Source of the DNA: Caballeronia novacaledonica
GTDB lineage: Bacteria > Pseudomonadota > Gammaproteobacteria > Burkholderiales > Burkholderiaceae
Reading direction: 5' to 3'
Length of the DNA stretch: 64,000 nucleotides
NCBI RefSeq assembly: GCF_900258035.1
Contig: NZ_OGTP01000023.1
Coordinates: 37,935 to 101,934, forward strand
Both the position numbers and the translations under genes were made by a program. Of this stretch, positions 52,436 through 61,769 are shown one piece after another. The first letter of the stretch is position 1; every line of letters starts with the position of its first letter. The notes under the pieces are model-generated. The model did no database searches. It had not been told where the DNA came from and was given only the letters and a program-made list of their open reading frames with translations.

Positions 52436-53817
52436 CGGGGCGGCTCGCGCAGCTCAGCCTCCATCAGGTACTCGAAAGCATCGCGCCCGCCGCCGTGGGA
52501 TCGCCGTTCACGTGGGAAATTCGCGAGATCGGCTTGCAGGTCGCGGGACTGATGACCGCCGACATGATCCGGCGCCGCGTCGCCGCGCCTTTGAGCGAGC
52601 GCACGAGCCGCATGATCGTGCCCGGCCGATGCCGTGGCGATCTCGACGCCTTGAGCGCGCATTACGGCGTGCGCGTCGAGCGCGGCCCCGAGGAAGTGAA
52701 GGACTTGCCGCAATTTTTCGGACGCGAGGCGCGGCATATGGATCTGTCGCGCTACGAGACGGAAATCTTCGCGGAAATCGTGGATGCGCCGCGCCTCGAT
52801 CTCGACGGCATCGCGGCGCGCGCGCGCGAATACAAGCGTCAGGGCGCGGATGTCATCGATGTCGGCTGTCTCCCGGAGACGGCGTTTCCGCATCTCGAAG
52901 ACGCCGTTGCGATGTTGAAGGAGCAAGGCTATCGCGTGAGCGTCGATTCGATGCACGATGAAGAACTCGTGCGCGGCGGACGCGCGGGCGCGGACTATGT
53001 GATGAGCCTGAACGTCGACACGTTATGGATCGCCGATGAAATCGCCTCGACGCCGATTCTCGTGCCGCGCGAACCCGCGGACGCCGCCTCGCTCGATGCC
53101 GCCATCGAAGCGATGACGAAGCGCGGCCGCCCCTTTCTCGCCGATCCGATTCTCGATCCGATTCCGTTCGGGCTCGCGGCTTCCATCGCGCGATATGTAT
53201 CGTTGCGCGAGCGCTATCGCGATGTGCCGATCATGATGGGCGTCGGCAACGTGACCGAGCTGACCGAGGCGGATACGAGCGGCATCAATGCGGTGCTGTT
53301 CGGCATGGCGGCCGAATTGCGCATCGCCGCCGTGTTGACGACATCGGTCAGTCTGCACGCACGGCGTGCCGTTCGCGAAGCCGATGTCGCGCGGCGTGTG
53401 ATGCATGCCGCGCGCGAAACGCAGACGCTGCCCAAAGGCATTTCCGCCGATCTGTCCGCGCTGCATGCGAAGCGGCCGTTTCCGTATAGCGCGGAAGAGA
53501 TCGCCGCGCTAGCCGATGCGATTAGGGATCCGAATTATCGCGTGCAGATATCTGCCGAAGGAATTCATGTCTATAACCGCGATGGTCATCACGTCGCCAT
53601 CGATCCGTTCGCGCTTTATCCCGAGCTCAAGGTCGAAAGCGATGGCGGTCATGCGTTCTATCTCGGCGTGCAGCTTGCGCGCGCGGAGATCGCCTGGCAG
53701 CTAGGCAAACGCTTCGATCAGGATCAGCCGCTCGACTGGGGATGCGAAGTCGAGCGGCCGGAGGAGGATCTGATGACGTGGCACGCGCCGGGCAGCACGA
53801 AGAAGAGGAATCAGTGA
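52414..53817 (+). CDS. DHPS-like (dihydropteroate synthase-related) H4MPT biosynthesis protein
   Basis: 467-residue two-part protein. The N-terminal 120 residues (HIVFLTGRLAQLSLHQVLES) are an extra domain seen in archaeal and methylotroph DHPS-like proteins. A pterin-binding TIM barrel follows (REYKRQGADVIDVGCLPE, VSVDSMHDEELVRGGRAGADYVMSLN, MMGVGNVTELTEADTSGINAVLFGMA). It is distinct from folate DHPS (about 280 residues). It probably couples the pterin to the beta-RFA moiety. It ends 43 nt before the convergent cbbT stop. Confidence 0.88.
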   Translation: MEHIVFLTGRLAQLSLHQVLESIAPAAVGSPFTWEIREIGLQVAGLMTADMIRRRVAAPLSERTSRMIVPGRCRGDLDALSAHYGVRVERGPEEVKDLPQFFGREARHMDLSRYETEIFAEIVDAPRLDLDGIAARAREYKRQGADVIDVGCLPETAFPHLEDAVAMLKEQGYRVSVDSMHDEELVRGGRAGADYVMSLNVDTLWIADEIASTPILVPREPADAASLDAAIEAMTKRGRPFLADPILDPIPFGLAASIARYVSLRERYRDVPIMMGVGNVTELTEADTSGINAVLFGMAAELRIAAVLTTSVSLHARRAVREADVARRVMHAARETQTLPKGISADLSALHAKRPFPYSAEEIAALADAIRDPNYRVQISAEGIHVYNRDGHHVAIDPFALYPELKVESDGGHAFYLGVQLARAEIAWQLGKRFDQDQPLDWGCEVERPEEDLMTWHAPGSTKKRNQ

Positions 53818-53860
53818 TCGCGCTTTGCCAGCGTGATTGCTCCATTCACGGTGCGAGCGT

Positions 53861-55903
53861 TCAGGCGGCCACGCGGCGCGCTTCATCGATAAGCGCTCCG
53901 GTCGTCACGCCGAAGTGCTCGAACAACGCGCTCGCGGGCGCGGATTCGCCGAAGCGATCGATGCCGATCACGCCGCCGTTCAGTCCGACGTATTGCCGCC
54001 AGAACGCCGTGACGCCCGCTTCGATCGCGACACGCGGCACGCCTTCGGGCAACACGCGCTCGCGCCACGCGTTGCACTGACGATCGAACACGGTGGTCGA
54101 TGGCATCGACACGACGCGCGCGAGAATGCCCTCCTGCTTCAGCGGTTCGACGGCTGCGAGCGCGAGCGTCACTTCGGAGCCGGTCGCGATCAGCACGACG
54201 CGGCGCGCATCGCGCTCGCATGTCGATGGCCAGTCGAGAAGCACGTAGCCGCCGCGCTCGATGCCATCGATCTGCGTTTCATCGCGCGGCACGAAAGGCA
54301 GATTCTGGCGCGACAGCAACAGGCACGAAGGCCGGTCGCGCTCGACCGCGCTGACCCACGCCTGCATCGTCTCGACGGTATCGCACGGACGCCAGACATC
54401 GAGGCCCGGAATCATGCGCAAGCTCGCGGCATGTTCGATCGGCTGATGCGTGGGACCGTCTTCGCCGAGGCCGATCGAATCGTGCGTGAAGATGAAGACC
54501 ACGCGCGCCTTCATGAGCGCGGCCATGCGCAACGCGTTGCGCGAGTAGTCGGAAAATGTGAGGAACGTCCCGCCGAAAGGCAGATGGCCGCGATGCAGCG
54601 CGACGCCGTTCAGCACGGCGCTCATGCCGAACTCGCGCACGCCGAAGTGGACGTAGTTGCCCTTTTCCGGCGCTGCGCTCACATCGACCGCATCTTTCCA
54701 GCGCGTGAGATTCGATCCGGTCAGATCAGCCGAACCGCCGAGCAATTCGGGCAACACGCGCGCGAGTCCTTCGATGGCGAGTTGCGATGCCTTGCGCGTC
54801 GCGACCGTCTGCCGCGCGCGATCCGCATCGCGCACGAGCGCATCCGCCCTATCGCGCCAGTTCGCGGGCAGCGCCCCGCGCACGCGACGCTCGAACTCGG
54901 CCGCCTCGTCCGGAAACAGGCGGCGATACACATCCATGCGGCGATTCCAGTCATCTTGCGCCGCCGCGCCCGCCTCGCGCGCGTCCCATAGCGCGCGAAT
55001 CGACGATGGAATCTCGAAGGGCGCATGCGTCCAGTCGAGCGCGCGGCGCGTCGCTTCGACTTCGTCGGCGGGAAGCGGCGCGCCGTGTACGTCGTGCGTG
55101 CCGGCAATGCCGGGTGCGCCGAAGCCGATCACCGTCTTGCAGCAGATCAACGTCGGACGATCCGACTCGCGTGCTTCTTGCAACGCGCGCGACACGTCAT
55201 CGGCATCGTGGCCATCCACCGCGCGCACGACGTGCCAGCCGTACGATTCGAAACGCTTCGGCGTATCGTCGGTGAACCAGCCGCCGACATGGCCATCGAT
55301 CGAAATGCCGTTGTCGTCATAGAGCACGGTGAGCTTGTCGAGCCGCAACGTGCCCGCGAGCGACGCCGCCTCATGCGACACGCCTTCCATCAGACAGCCG
55401 TCGCCCGCAAAGACATAGGTGCGATGATCGACGATCTCATGCCCCGGCCGATTGAATTCGCGCGCGAGCAAGGCCTCGGCGAGCGCCATGCCGACTGCAT
55501 TGGTCAAGCCCTGACCGAGCGGCCCGGTCGTCGTCTCGACGCCGGGCGTCACGCCCGCTTCCGGATGCCCCGGCGTCCTGCTGCCCATCTGGCGAAAACG
55601 TCTGATCTCGTCGATGGACAAGTCGTAGCCGCTCAGATGCAACAGCGCATAGAGCAGCATCGAGCCATGACCGTTCGACAGCACGAAGCGATCGCGATCC
55701 GGCCAGTCGGGATCGACGGGATTGTGCTTCAGATGACGCCCCCACAGCGCGACCGCGATCTCCGCCATGCCCATCGGCATGCCGGGATGGCCGGAGTTCG
55801 CCTGGCTCACGGCATCGATGGCGAGCATGCGCAACGCGTTCGCCATCTGTCGCGTATCCGGTGAGCGATGAAGTCGGGGCAAAGCCTCAGCGACGGCATT
55901 CAT
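53861..55903 (-). CDS. cbbT: Transketolase of the Calvin operon
   Basis: 680-residue thiamine-diphosphate enzyme. The start ATG 55903 has AGGAGG upstream. Marks are NSGHPGMPMGMAEIAVALW, the ThDP-binding GDGCLMEGVSHEAASLAG and DDNGISIDG, VRYFGVRE-like HFGVREFGMSAVLNG, and EDGPTHQPIEHAASLR. It regenerates ribulose 5-phosphate in the Calvin cycle and is the last gene of cbbLSXFPT in this order. It lies 35 nt after phosphoribulokinase. Confidence 0.96.
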   Translation of the reverse strand: MNAVAEALPRLHRSPDTRQMANALRMLAIDAVSQANSGHPGMPMGMAEIAVALWGRHLKHNPVDPDWPDRDRFVLSNGHGSMLLYALLHLSGYDLSIDEIRRFRQMGSRTPGHPEAGVTPGVETTTGPLGQGLTNAVGMALAEALLAREFNRPGHEIVDHRTYVFAGDGCLMEGVSHEAASLAGTLRLDKLTVLYDDNGISIDGHVGGWFTDDTPKRFESYGWHVVRAVDGHDADDVSRALQEARESDRPTLICCKTVIGFGAPGIAGTHDVHGAPLPADEVEATRRALDWTHAPFEIPSSIRALWDAREAGAAAQDDWNRRMDVYRRLFPDEAAEFERRVRGALPANWRDRADALVRDADRARQTVATRKASQLAIEGLARVLPELLGGSADLTGSNLTRWKDAVDVSAAPEKGNYVHFGVREFGMSAVLNGVALHRGHLPFGGTFLTFSDYSRNALRMAALMKARVVFIFTHDSIGLGEDGPTHQPIEHAASLRMIPGLDVWRPCDTVETMQAWVSAVERDRPSCLLLSRQNLPFVPRDETQIDGIERGGYVLLDWPSTCERDARRVVLIATGSEVTLALAAVEPLKQEGILARVVSMPSTTVFDRQCNAWRERVLPEGVPRVAIEAGVTAFWRQYVGLNGGVIGIDRFGESAPASALFEHFGVTTGALIDEARRVAA

Positions 55904-55938
55904 GAGATGCCTCCTTTTATGCAATGACAAGAAACCTT

Positions 55939-56811
55939 TTATGCCCGCGCGCGCCGGTCGCGCAGTTGCAGGATCATCGGCGTGAAGATGAGCTGCATCG
56001 CGAGACCCATCTTGCCGCCGGGCACGACGATCACATTCGGCCGCGACATGAACGAGTCGTGCAACATCGTCAGCAGATACGGAAAGTCGATGCCCTTCGG
56101 CTTCGCGAAACGAATCACGACGAAGCTCTCGTCGGGCTGCGGAATCTCGCGTGCAGTGAACGGGTTCGACGTATCCACGGTCGGCACGCGCTGAAAATTC
56201 ACGTGCGTGCGCGAGAACTGCGGACAGATGTAGTTCACGTAATCGGGCATGCGGCGCAGGATCGTATCGACGACGGCCTCGTGCGAATAACCGCGCATCG
56301 TCTGGTCGCGATGCAGCTTCTGAATCCATTCGAGATTGATGATCGGCACGACGCCGACGAGCAGATCCGCATGGCGCGCGATATCGACCTTGTCGGTGAC
56401 GGCGCCGCCGTGCAGGCCTTCATAGAACATCATGTCCGTGCCGGGCGCGATGTCCGTCCACGGCGTGAAGGTGCCCGCGTCCTGTTTGAAATGCGCGCCT
56501 TCGCCTTCATCGTGCACGTAATGGCGGAACCGGCCGCCGCCTTTATCGCCGTAGGTATCGAACAAGGTTTCGAGTTCTTCGAGCAGATTCGCTTCCGGTC
56601 CGAAGTGGCTGAAATTGACGATGCCGTCACGCTCGCTCTGCTTCATCGCCTCGCGCATGGCGAGGCGGTCGTAACGATGAAACGCATCGCCTTCGACGAT
56701 CTGCGCATTGATTCTCTCGCGCCTGAAAATATGCGTGAAGCTCTTCATGACGGTGGTGGTGCCGGCGCCGCTGGAGCCCGTCACGGCAACGATCGGATGC
56801 TTGGCTGACAT
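55939..56811 (-). CDS. cbbP: Phosphoribulokinase (proteobacterial, octameric type)
   Basis: 290-residue class I phosphoribulokinase making ribulose 1,5-bisphosphate. P-loop is VTGSSGAGTTTVMKSF; EGDAFHRYDRLAM is the catalytic region with the substrate-binding arginines, and MMFYEGLHGG, LVGVVPIINLEWIQKLHRD follow. PRK plus RuBisCO marks a working Calvin cycle. It is 26 nt after fbp. Confidence 0.96.
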   Translation of the reverse strand: MSAKHPIVAVTGSSGAGTTTVMKSFTHIFRRERINAQIVEGDAFHRYDRLAMREAMKQSERDGIVNFSHFGPEANLLEELETLFDTYGDKGGGRFRHYVHDEGEGAHFKQDAGTFTPWTDIAPGTDMMFYEGLHGGAVTDKVDIARHADLLVGVVPIINLEWIQKLHRDQTMRGYSHEAVVDTILRRMPDYVNYICPQFSRTHVNFQRVPTVDTSNPFTAREIPQPDESFVVIRFAKPKGIDFPYLLTMLHDSFMSRPNVIVVPGGKMGLAMQLIFTPMILQLRDRRARA

Positions 56812-56837
56812 GCGTTTCTCTCCCTACCTCTGTCGAT

Positions 56838-57932
56838 CTATGCTTCCGTTTCCGGCAGAAACAACGAGCGTTCCTTGAATAGCGGCGACGTGAAGGGCTT
56901 GTCCTCGCCGCGATCGTATTCGCTGTGATAGCGCTGAATGCGCGCGACTTCGTTGCGCGAGCCGAGAATCACCGGCACGCGTTGATGCAGCGCCTTCGGT
57001 TCGACATCGAGAATGCGCTCGCGCCCCGTGATCGACAGGCCGCCCGCCTGCTCGACGAGAAAGCTCATCGGACTCGCTTCATACAGCAGGCGCAGGCGTC
57101 CTTCCATCTCGGGCGTCTTGAAGTCGCGTGGATACATGAACACGCCGCCGCGCATGAGGATGCGATGCACTTCCGCGACCATCGACGCGATCCATCGCAT
57201 GTTGAAGTCCTGCGCGCGGCAACCGGTGCGGCCGTCCTTGCATTCCTGCACGTAGCGGCGCACGGGCGGCTCCCAGAAGCGCTCGTTCGATACGTTGATC
57301 GCGAACTCGCAAGAATCGTCGGGAATGCGGATATCGGAATGCGTGAGCACGAAATTGCCGACATCGCGTTCCAGCGTGAAACCATGCGTGCCGTTGCCGA
57401 CGGAGAGCACCAGCATCGTCGATGGCCCGTAGATCGCGTAACCCGCCGCGACCTGCTCGCGTCCGGGCCGCAGGAACGATGCGTCGTCCGGTGCGCCGGT
57501 TTGATGGCAGCCGCGTCTCAGCACGGAGAAGATCGACCCGACCACGCCGTTGATGTCGATGTTCGACGAACCATCGAGCGGATCGAATGCAAGCAGATAT
57601 TCGCCGCGCGGATAAGGCTCCGCAATCGCATAGACATGCTCCATCTCTTCCGACACCATGCCCGCGAGCAGTCCATCCCATTCGCAGTGTTGCAGGAAGA
57701 TATCGTTGGTCACGAGGTCGAGCTTCTTCTGTTCCTCGCCATGCGTGTTGACCGAGTGCGCCGAGCCGTGCTGTGCGCCCAGCGCGCCGCGTGTCAATGC
57801 CGCCGCGATCGTCTTGATCGATGCGGCCACGTCGATCAGCAGCGCGGACAAACCGCTCGCCACTTCCGGCCCGGGCTTGCGGTCCAGCGTGTCGATCAGG
57901 AACTTCGATAAGGTCGTGCGTCCATCCTGCAT
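56838..57932 (-). CDS. cbbF: Fructose-1,6-bisphosphatase, class I
   Basis: 364-residue metal-dependent phosphatase. The active-site regions are LVTNDIFLQHCEWDGLLAGMVSEEME, AFDPLDGSSNIDINGVVGSIF and FMYPRDFKTPEMEGRLRLLYEASPMSFLVEQAGG. ATG 57932 has AGGAG at six bases; a further ATG seven codons upstream is less well spaced. It is co-transcribed with cbbX (17-nt gap) and cbbP. Confidence 0.96.
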   Translation of the reverse strand: MQDGRTTLSKFLIDTLDRKPGPEVASGLSALLIDVAASIKTIAAALTRGALGAQHGSAHSVNTHGEEQKKLDLVTNDIFLQHCEWDGLLAGMVSEEMEHVYAIAEPYPRGEYLLAFDPLDGSSNIDINGVVGSIFSVLRRGCHQTGAPDDASFLRPGREQVAAGYAIYGPSTMLVLSVGNGTHGFTLERDVGNFVLTHSDIRIPDDSCEFAINVSNERFWEPPVRRYVQECKDGRTGCRAQDFNMRWIASMVAEVHRILMRGGVFMYPRDFKTPEMEGRLRLLYEASPMSFLVEQAGGLSITGRERILDVEPKALHQRVPVILGSRNEVARIQRYHSEYDRGEDKPFTSPLFKERSLFLPETEA

Positions 57933-57949
57933 CGCGCTCTCCTTTTGCT

Positions 57950-58864
57950 TCATGAATCGGTGAACACGCGGCTCGCGCGGATATCGCTTGCGTCGAGCTG
58001 CATCAACGCATCGGCGTCGGCGATACCGTCGCCCCTTTCCGCTGCGGCAAACAGACGATTCGCCTGACGCAGGCGCGCGCGATCCAGCGCGTTGCGCACC
58101 GAACGCGCGTTGGCGAAGTTCGGCTGTCTGATGCGGCGTGCGAGATACGCTTCGAAGGCGCGGCGCGCGTCATCGTCGAAGCGATAGTGCATGGCGTCAA
58201 GCATGTGCCCGGCGATTTGCATTAGCTCGTCGGGCGCGTAGTCCGGAAACACGAGGTGATGCGCGATGCGCGAGCGAAAGCCCGGATTGCTGTGAAAGAA
58301 CGTTTCCATGCGCGACGCGTACCCCGCGAGAATCACGACGAGATCGTCGCGCTGGTTCTCCATCGTCTGCAGCAGTATTTCGATGGCTTCCTGCCCGTAA
58401 TCGCGCTCGTTCTCCAGGCGATACAGGTAATAAGCCTCGTCGATGAAGAGCACGCCGCCCATCGCACGCTTGAGCACTTCGCGCGTTTTTGGCGCGGTAT
58501 GGCCGATGTACTGACCGACGAGATCGTCGCGCGTCACTGAAACGAGCTGATTGCGCCGGATATAGCCGAGCCGATGCAGAACCTGCGCCATGCGCAGCGC
58601 GACCGTGGTTTTTCCGGTGCCGGGATTGCCCGAGAAGCACATGTGCAGCGTGGGCGGACCCGACGCGATGCCGAGCGTCTTGCGCGCGCGCTCCACGAGC
58701 AGATGCGCGGCGATTTCGCGGATGCGGGTCTTGACCGGCGCGAGCCCGATGAGATCGCGATCCAGTTCGGCCAGCACTTCACCGATACGCGATTCGCGAT
58801 AGAGCGCCATCAGATCCGCTGTGGTTTGAAGAGGCGCTTCTTCGAGCGTGACTTCGGCGCTCAT
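57950..58864 (-). CDS. cbbX: CbbX, red-type RuBisCO activase
   Basis: 304-residue AAA+ activase that remodels inhibited red-type RuBisCO by pulling the C terminus of the large subunit. Walker A is FSGNPGTGKTTVALRMAQVL, Walker B is GGVLFIDEAYYLYR, sensor 1 in LVVILAGYASRM and the arginine fingers in NPGFRSRIAHHLVFPDY. Presence of cbbX confirms a form IC/ID enzyme. It starts 15 nt after cbbS. Confidence 0.97.
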   Translation of the reverse strand: MSAEVTLEEAPLQTTADLMALYRESRIGEVLAELDRDLIGLAPVKTRIREIAAHLLVERARKTLGIASGPPTLHMCFSGNPGTGKTTVALRMAQVLHRLGYIRRNQLVSVTRDDLVGQYIGHTAPKTREVLKRAMGGVLFIDEAYYLYRLENERDYGQEAIEILLQTMENQRDDLVVILAGYASRMETFFHSNPGFRSRIAHHLVFPDYAPDELMQIAGHMLDAMHYRFDDDARRAFEAYLARRIRQPNFANARSVRNALDRARLRQANRLFAAAERGDGIADADALMQLDASDIRASRVFTDS

Positions 58865-58879
58865 GATCGCCCCTTTTTA

Positions 58880-59293
58880 TTAGCGCTCGCCGCTTGGGCG
58901 GTCGGTTGCGTAGGTGCGGATCGCGTAGCGCTGAACACGGCTTCTATCGTCTTGACGTTCGAGACGGAAGCCTCGTTCCTGCTCGGGACGGTTCACGATG
59001 AACGAGAGACGTATCGTTTCGAACCCGCGTACCGAATCGAACGCATTCACCTTGATGTAGTGATTCGGATACGTGTTGCGGCATTCGTTCACTTCCATCA
59101 GCACGCCGGCGGCATCGTGGAGATCAAACATGGGGAGGCCCCACATTTCCCAATAGGTGTTTCTGGGGTGGGGATCGTCGGTGTATTCCACTGAGCATGA
59201 CCAGCCCTGGTCTAGCGCGTAGGTGATTTGTTTCGCGATTTCCTCGTCGGTGAGAGGGGGCAGGAAGGAGAATGTTCCTTGCGTTATTTTCAT
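58880..59293 (-). CDS. cbbS: RuBisCO small subunit, form IC
   Basis: 137-residue small subunit. Marks are TQGTFSFLPPLTDEEIAKQITYAL, the tryptophan-rich WSCSVEYTDDPHPRNTYWEMWGLPMFD and VNECRNTYPNHYIKVNAFDSVRG; the C-terminal extension is typical of red-type small subunits. ATG 59293 follows AAGGA. The upstream 649 nt to cbbL hold a large inverted-repeat element, an unusual separation from its partner gene. Confidence 0.96.
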   Translation of the reverse strand: MKITQGTFSFLPPLTDEEIAKQITYALDQGWSCSVEYTDDPHPRNTYWEMWGLPMFDLHDAAGVLMEVNECRNTYPNHYIKVNAFDSVRGFETIRLSFIVNRPEQERGFRLERQDDRSRVQRYAIRTYATDRPSGER

Positions 59294-59323
59294 TTCGATA
59301 TCCTTAAGTTGTTTCTTCGTGAA

Positions 59324-59928
59324 ATCCTGATTTGTTATTGGTCTATTAGCGTTGCCCCTGTGCGGGGCGGCAGTCACTTTCTTTGCTGCTGCAAAGAAAG
59401 TAACCAAAGAAACAGCTTTCCCCAGCCTAAGTACTTCATGCCGGCCGCGGCACAGGCGATTGGCTGAATGGAACGGCTATAGCAAGTGCCCTCACAAAAC
59501 TCGCGCGGCTTGGACCGCGCACGGTCTGACGCATCGCACCGCATAACAAACTGGTTCAGCACGAAATCGCTCCGGCCCGCTTCGCGGCCGATGGGTCAAT
59601 CGGCGGGTGGACTGCGTCCGCTTCTTTCTCGCTGGTTTCCCTCGCATACCCAACGGCAGCGCGCAGCGCTGTGCCGATGCTATTTCGTGCTGAACCAGCG
59701 CCCTTAAACATATGGCTTGTCAGACCGTGTGCGAGCCAAGCCCGATTGGGCCTTTGGTGGCGACACTTAGGCGAGTGCCATCTGCAACGAGAAAAGTGGC
59801 CAACGTGCGTGTGACCGCGGGCTTGAAAAGCTGCTTTCTTTGGTTACTTTCTTTGCAGCAGCAAAGAAAGTGACTGCCGCCCCGCACAGGGGCAGTGCTA
59901 ATAAACCAAAAACAAATCGGGATCCGGC
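59324..59928. repeat. Large inverted-repeat element, copy 3, between cbbL and cbbS
   Basis: About 605-bp copy of the element, filling nearly all of the gap 59294-59942. Left inner end GCCCCTGTGCGGGGC begins near 59354; the right inner end, its near-complement, lies near 59879-59893, and the right outer mark GATCCGGC ends at 59928. The left outer end is degenerate. The element lies in the cbbLS transcript on the minus strand. Confidence 0.85.
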
Positions 59929-59942
59929 GAAAAAAAAGAAAC

Positions 59943-61436
59943 TCACGCCGCCACTGTCGCCGTAACAGCAAAATCCGGCATATCCGTCGATGCATAGTTA
60001 AAAGTCACATCGCGCCAGGTATCGAGCGCCTGCTGCAGCGGCGTACAAAACCGCGCAGCGGCATCGAGAATATCCGCTCCTTCATTAGCAATATCGCGCC
60101 CTTCATTCCGCGCCTTGACCATCGCTTCGAGCGCGACGCGGTTGGCCGTCGCACCGGCCTGAATACCTTGCGGATGCCCGATCGTCCCGCCGCCGAATTG
60201 CAGAATGCAGTCATCGCCAAAGAGATCGAGCAACTGATGCATCTGCCCCGCATGAATGCCGCCCGATGCCACCGGCATCACCTTGCGCAACCCCGCCCAC
60301 GGTTGATCGAAAAAGACCCCGCGAGAAAGGTCGGGCTCGTTGCGCGCCTCACGGCACACGTTGTAATACCCCTGCACCGACAATGGATCGCCTTCCAGCT
60401 TGCCGACCGCCGTGCCCGCATGCGCATGATCCACGCCCGCCATGCGCAGCCACTTCGCGATCACGCGAAACGAAATGCCGTGATTGCGCTGCCGCGTATA
60501 GGTGCCATGTCCCGCGCGATGCAGATGCAGGATCATGTCGTTGCGGCGCGCCCATTTCGACATCGACTGAATCGCGGTCCATCCGATCACCAGATCGATC
60601 ATCACGATGCACGAGCCCAGTTCCTTCGCGAATTCGGCGCGCTCGTAGATGTCTTCCATCGTGCCGGCCGTCACGTTCAGGTAATGGCCCTTCACTTCAC
60701 CGGTTTCGGCTTGCGCGCGGTGCACCGCTTCCATCGAGAAGAGATAGCGGTCGCGCCAGTGCATGAAGGCCTGCGAGTTGATATTTTCGTCGTCCTTCAG
60801 AAAGTCGAGTCCGCCTTTCAGGCCTTCATACACGACACGCCCGTAGTTCTTGCCCGACAAGCCGAGCTTCGGTTTCACGGTCGCGCCGAGCAGCGGCCTT
60901 CCATACTTATCGAGCCGCTCGCGTTCGACGACAATGCCCGTCGGCGGCCCCTGAAACGTCTTCAGATACGCAACGGGAATGCGCATGTCCTCGAGACGCA
61001 GCGCCTTCAGCGGTTTGAAGCCGAACACATTGCCGATGATGGACGCCGTCAGGTTCGCCACCGATCCTTCCTCGAACAGATCGAGCTCGTAGGCGATGTA
61101 CGCGAAGTATTGCGGCTCGTCGGCGCGCGCGTTCGGCACGGGCTCGACGCGATACGCCTTCGCGCGATACATGTCGCACGCGGTGAGACGGTCGGTCCAT
61201 ACGACGGTCCACGTCGCCGTCGACGATTCGCCCGCCACGGCCGCGGCCGCTTCCTCCGGCTCGACGCCCGCTTGCGGCGTGATGCGAAAGAGCGCGATGA
61301 CGTCCGTGTCCTTCGGCGTGTAATCGGGCTGCCAGTAGCCCATCTCGCGATACTTCATGACGCCGGCCGCATAGCGCGAGCGCGGATCGGACGGATTGCG
61401 CGCCGCGTCGATGGCGGCCTTGCTGAAGTCGTTCAT
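59943..61436 (-). CDS. cbbL: RuBisCO large subunit, form IC (red type)
   Basis: 497-residue catalytic subunit fixing CO2 on ribulose 1,5-bisphosphate. Active-site features are GATVKPKLGLSGKNYG, the carbamylated Lys214 in DFLKDDENIN, HLHRAGHGTYTRQ, loop-6 Lys346 in GTAVGKLEGDP and MPVASGGIHAGQM. The N terminus and the CbbX partner mark red-type form IC. GAGGAAACGGA precedes ATG 61436. It is the first gene of the Calvin operon and is divergent from pqqA. Confidence 0.98.
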   Translation of the reverse strand: MNDFSKAAIDAARNPSDPRSRYAAGVMKYREMGYWQPDYTPKDTDVIALFRITPQAGVEPEEAAAAVAGESSTATWTVVWTDRLTACDMYRAKAYRVEPVPNARADEPQYFAYIAYELDLFEEGSVANLTASIIGNVFGFKPLKALRLEDMRIPVAYLKTFQGPPTGIVVERERLDKYGRPLLGATVKPKLGLSGKNYGRVVYEGLKGGLDFLKDDENINSQAFMHWRDRYLFSMEAVHRAQAETGEVKGHYLNVTAGTMEDIYERAEFAKELGSCIVMIDLVIGWTAIQSMSKWARRNDMILHLHRAGHGTYTRQRNHGISFRVIAKWLRMAGVDHAHAGTAVGKLEGDPLSVQGYYNVCREARNEPDLSRGVFFDQPWAGLRKVMPVASGGIHAGQMHQLLDLFGDDCILQFGGGTIGHPQGIQAGATANRVALEAMVKARNEGRDIANEGADILDAAARFCTPLQQALDTWRDVTFNYASTDMPDFAVTATVAA

Positions 61437-61534
61437 TCCGTTTCCTCGACAGTGACATGAGCGTTGTTGCCTGCGGTGATTCCAGACTACGCACTGGCCG
61501 CGAGGAACGGAATTCACGATTAACTTGGCGGACC

Positions 61535-61550
61535 ATAAGCGTTGCCTTAG
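61535..61550. promoter_or_regulatory. Candidate CbbR-binding dyad upstream of cbbL
   Basis: ATAAGC-GTTG-CCTTAG: imperfect palindrome with TAAG/CTTA half-sites of the LysR type, 99 nt upstream of the cbbL ATG. The position fits a CbbR recognition site; the consensus match is only moderate. No clear -35/-10 pair for cbbL was recognised in this 333-nt gap (61437-61769). Confidence 0.4.
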
Positions 61551-61665
61551 TCCGGATTAGCCCTGATGCGTATGTGGCGACGCGAATGGGACACTTTGCT
61601 CTGATTCCGTCACAGTCGGCGCGCGCGACGCGCGAGCCGCGTTCTTCGGCATCCGCTTCATGCGA

Positions 61666-61682
61666 TTGGCATGACGCTTGCA
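61666..61682 (+). promoter_or_regulatory. Putative sigma-54 promoter of pqqA
   Basis: TTGGCATGACGCTTGCA matches TGGCACG-N4-TTGCW at every informative position but one (C to T) with exact GG-N10-GC spacing. It lies 87 nt upstream of the pqqA ATG. Confidence 0.6.
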
Positions 61683-61769
61683 TCGTCGAAATGCCGGCCC
61701 CTCCCGGCCGCCTGGGCGGATTCGTCCGCATCGGCAAAACATCAATCCCACTCACATGGAGGAACGCGC

